Source: an uncultured Bacteroidales bacterium (GTDB lineage: Bacteria > Bacteroidota > Bacteroidia > Bacteroidales > F082). From it: 64,000 bases of DNA. Location of the stretch: NCBI GenBank assembly GCA_900315175.1, contig OMYA01000001.1:186001-250000 (forward strand). Reading direction: 5' to 3'. This document shows, one piece after another, positions 61,831 through 64,000 of the stretch. How positions within the stretch are numbered: position 1 is the first letter of the stretch; each line of letters opens with the position of its first letter. A model generated the notes under the pieces. That model saw nothing but the letters and a program-made list of their open reading frames with translations, had not been told where the DNA came from and ran no database searches. The position numbers and the translations under genes were made by a program.

Positions 61831-63546
61831 TTATGCGTTGATCCATTTTTCGACTTCTTCGAGCTGCAATGCCGGGACGTCCATTTTTGTCTTTTTACGG
61901 ATGCCGTTGAGTTTCTCGCGCAGTGCTGAAGGCTTCTCTGACTGCATCTGTTCGACGGTTGTATAGTTTTGTTTCACAAGCACTTCTGCCCATATCTCAG
62001 GCACTCCGACGGCCATGAAGTCTTCTTTTGTGGCGACTTTCTTATGCACTTCTGGGCGCATTGTCGGGAAGAGGAGCACTTCCTGGATTTGAGTCTGGCC
62101 GGTGAGCAGCATCACGAAGCGGTCGATGCCGATGCCCATGCCTGATGTAGGAGGCATGCCGTATTCGAGGGCGCGGAGGAAGTCCTGGTCGATGACCATA
62201 GCCTCGTCGTCGCCGCGGCCTGCAAGTTTCATCTGTTCCTCGAAGCGTGCGCGCTGGTCGATTGGGTCGTTGAGTTCGGTGTAGGCATTAGCTACCTCTT
62301 TACCGTTAATCATCAGCTCAAAGCGCTCGGTGAGTTCCGGGTTGTTACGGTGGCGTTTACATAGCGGCGACATTTCGACGGGATAGTCGGTGATGAACGT
62401 CGGCTGGATGTAGTTACCTTCGCATTTCGCGCCGAAGATCTCATCGATGAGCTTGCCTTTGCCCATTGATTCATCTACTTCAACCTCAAGTTTCTTGCAC
62501 ACTTCGCGCAGCTGTTCCTCGTTCATTCCGTTGATGTCGATGCCTGTGTTTTCTTTGATGGAGTCGATCATCGAGATACGTTTGAACGGGCGTTTGAGGC
62601 TTATTTCATGGTCTCCGACTTTCAGAGTGTCGGTGCCGAGCACGTCGTGAGCGCAGCGGCATATCATCTCCTCGGTGAAGTCCATCATCCAGAGGTAGTC
62701 TTTGTATGCCACATATATCTCCATTGCTGTGAATTCAGGGTTATGCGAGCGGTCCATGCCTTCGTTGCGGAAGTTACGCGAGAACTCGTACACGCCGTCG
62801 AAGCCGCCCACGATGAGACGTTTCAGGTAAAGCTCGTCGGCGATACGCAGGTACATTGGGATGTCGAGAGCGTTATGGTGTGTGATGAACGGACGTGCCG
62901 AGGCGCCTCCCGGGATAGGCTGAAGGATAGGAGTCTCCACTTCGAGATAGCCTCTCTCGTTGAAGAAGTTACGCATGCTGTTGATGATACGTGTCCTCTT
63001 CTCGAAGATATTTTTCACTTTATCGTTGACCACCAAGTCGACGTAACGCATACGGTAACGCAGCTCAGGGTCGTTGAACTCGTCGTATTTCACGCCGTCT
63101 TTCTCTTTCACGATAGGCAGTGGGCGCAAGGACTTGCTGAGCACTGTCAGCTCTTTGACGTGAATTGAGATCTCGCCCATCTGGGTACGGAACACGAAGC
63201 CTTTCACTCCTATGAAGTCGCCGATGTCGAGAAGACGTTTGAAGACCACGTTGTATAAGGTCTTATCTTCGCCCGGGCATATCTCGTCGCGGTTAAGATA
63301 AAGCTGGATACGGCCGTAGGCATCCTGCAGCTCGCAGAATGACGCTGCGCCCATGATACGACGGCTCATGATACGACCGCCGATGCTGATGTTTTCAAAC
63401 TTCGAGAGGTCATTGTCGTCAAACTGTTCTTTGATCTGCGAGGTTTTCACGTTCACCTCGAACGCTGCCTGCGGATATGGGTTAATACCGAGTTTGTAAA
63501 GCTCCTGTAAAGAATTTCTCCTGATTTGTTCTTGTTCGCTTAACAT
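61831..63546 (-). CDS. lysS: Lysine--tRNA ligase (class II)
   Basis: A 571-residue class IIb synthetase. The N-terminal OB-fold carries [19 protein letters not shown]; the catalytic domain has motif 1 around [21 protein letters not shown], motif 2 [19 protein letters not shown] and motif 3 [13 protein letters not shown]. The C-terminal extension of about 70 residues after motif 3 is common in Bacteroidota. A promoter box lies at 63592-63599. Confidence 0.97.
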   Translation of the reverse strand: MLSEQEQIRRNSLQELYKLGINPYPQAAFEVNVKTSQIKEQFDDNDLSKFENISIGGRIMSRRIMGAASFCELQDAYGRIQLYLNRDEICPGEDKTLYNVVFKRLLDIGDFIGVKGFVFRTQMGEISIHVKELTVLSKSLRPLPIVKEKDGVKYDEFNDPELRYRMRYVDLVVNDKVKNIFEKRTRIINSMRNFFNERGYLEVETPILQPIPGGASARPFITHHNALDIPMYLRIADELYLKRLIVGGFDGVYEFSRNFRNEGMDRSHNPEFTAMEIYVAYKDYLWMMDFTEEMICRCAHDVLGTDTLKVGDHEISLKRPFKRISMIDSIKENTGIDINGMNEEQLREVCKKLEVEVDESMGKGKLIDEIFGAKCEGNYIQPTFITDYPVEMSPLCKRHRNNPELTERFELMINGKEVANAYTELNDPIDQRARFEEQMKLAGRGDDEAMVIDQDFLRALEYGMPPTSGMGIGIDRFVMLLTGQTQIQEVLLFPTMRPEVHKKVATKEDFMAVGVPEIWAEVLVKQNYTTVEQMQSEKPSALREKLNGIRKKTKMDVPALQLEEVEKWINA

Positions 63547-63591
63547 TGCTATATGTTTTATATATTTATTTTCTTAATGTGCATTTGGGTG

Positions 63592-63599
63592 CAAAGATA
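63592..63599 (-). promoter_or_regulatory. Promoter -7 box TATCTTTG for lysS
   Basis: On the minus strand TATCTTTG fits the consensus, 45 nt before the lysS start at 63546. Confidence 0.65.
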
Positions 63600-63644
63600 C
63601 AGTTTTTTCTGAAAAGTTAATTATTTTTAACGATAATTGTTTTT

Positions 63645-64000
63645 TTAACGAAATCTTGCTATTGAATAGATATAGTTTTCAGTTGTTTTTGTTTCAAAGA
63701 CAATGTTTTCGGCATTTGTCAGCACTGATTTCAGGTCGTTGCGTATGCCTTCGCCGGTGAGTTTGAGCGCTGCCTCTTTTCGGGTCCAGAGAGCGAGGAA
63801 AGCCGGCAGGCTTTCCGGCGCCGACGTTATCAGTGCCTGTTCTTCGTCGTTCATGGTATAATTTATCAGAGATGGTGTTATCTTACGAGGCGTCTCCACG
63901 TCGGCGCCCACCGGCTGGCTGTCGATGGCGCATAATGCCACGGTACCCGAGTGACTGAAGCTGAAATATATTTCCGGATGTCCTTTGATGACGGGCTTGC
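63645..64000 (-). CDS. 4'-phosphopantetheinyl transferase superfamily protein (partial, 5' end missing)
   Basis: The frame stays open to the window edge, so the N-terminal part is missing. The visible 118 residues include FSFSHSGTVALCAI, the metal-binding QPVGADVE and the downstream LWTRKEAALKLTGEG, the (W/F)xxKEAxxK motif that binds Mg and coenzyme A. The enzyme transfers phosphopantetheine to carrier proteins. GTG at 63941 is internal, since the conserved SHS motif lies upstream of it. Which carrier protein it serves is not clear from this fragment. Confidence 0.85.
   Translation of the reverse strand, partial: KPVIKGHPEIYFSFSHSGTVALCAIDSQPVGADVETPRKITPSLINYTMNDEEQALITSAPESLPAFLALWTRKEAALKLTGEGIRNDLKSVLTNAENIVFETKTTENYIYSIARFR

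Overview
The window comes from a Bacteroidota chromosome, most likely an unclassified member of the order Bacteroidales. The signs are -7 promoter boxes of the form TAnnTTTG before most transcription units, five secreted proteins ending in a type IX secretion (T9SS) sorting domain with the YPNP signature, a PorZ-like T9SS component, a GldH lipoprotein, a UpxY-type antiterminator and the atpBEFHAG gene order. No integrase, transposase, phage gene or CRISPR array was seen. Coding density is very high and no gap exceeds 300 bases.

Layout. 1-2.6 kb: the 3' end of groL, a long terminator hairpin, a fucose-isomerase-like protein and a secreted thioredoxin-like protein. 2.7-4.9 kb: class II HMG-CoA reductase overlapping a GHMP kinase. 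5.0-10.2 kb: ATP synthase atpB-E-F-H-A-G (beta and epsilon genes are not here). 10.2-18.1 kb: a methyltransferase and a LicD protein on the plus strand, facing an operon of beta-helix T9SS cargo, a YfhO membrane protein and two glycosyltransferases. 18.2-24.9 kb: an Ig-like lipoprotein, an rRNA methyltransferase, hldE, a lipoprotein, and panC-panD-flippase. 25-29 kb: tRNA-Arg, porZ, recO, an orphan UpxY and gldH. 29.2-36 kb: PBP2-RodA, phosphofructokinase, a DUF4919 protein and aspS. 36-39.8 kb: a U32 family protein and a radical SAM protein, both carrying palindromic repeats inside the reading frame. 39.8-44.5 kb: a tight four-gene operon of uncharacterised exported proteins ending in a leucine-rich-repeat protein. 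44.5-46.4 kb: mevalonate kinase and diphosphomevalonate decarboxylase. 46.5-51.6 kb: a DUF4837 lipoprotein, a LysM lytic transglycosylase, a peptidylarginine deiminase (PPAD type) and tRNA-Glu. 51.6-61.8 kb: one long minus-strand unit running from a gingipain-like C25 protease through holB, lnt, dus, a nucleotidase and a heptosyltransferase to an MBL hydrolase. 61.8-64 kb: lysS and a truncated phosphopantetheinyl transferase.

Three themes stand out. First, isoprenoid precursors are made by the mevalonate route (reductase, two GHMP kinases, decarboxylase). Second, a T9SS export programme includes both a PPAD-like enzyme with all known catalytic and substrate-arginine-binding residues and a gingipain-family protease, a pair best known from Porphyromonas gingivalis. 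Third, a dispersed palindromic repeat with ends GTCATTTCGA and TCGAAATGAC occurs six times in full and at least twice as half copies; five of these lie in frame within genes, at linkers or termini, much like the Rickettsia palindromic elements. One copy sits at the junction of a radical SAM domain and a second domain and may have fused two genes.
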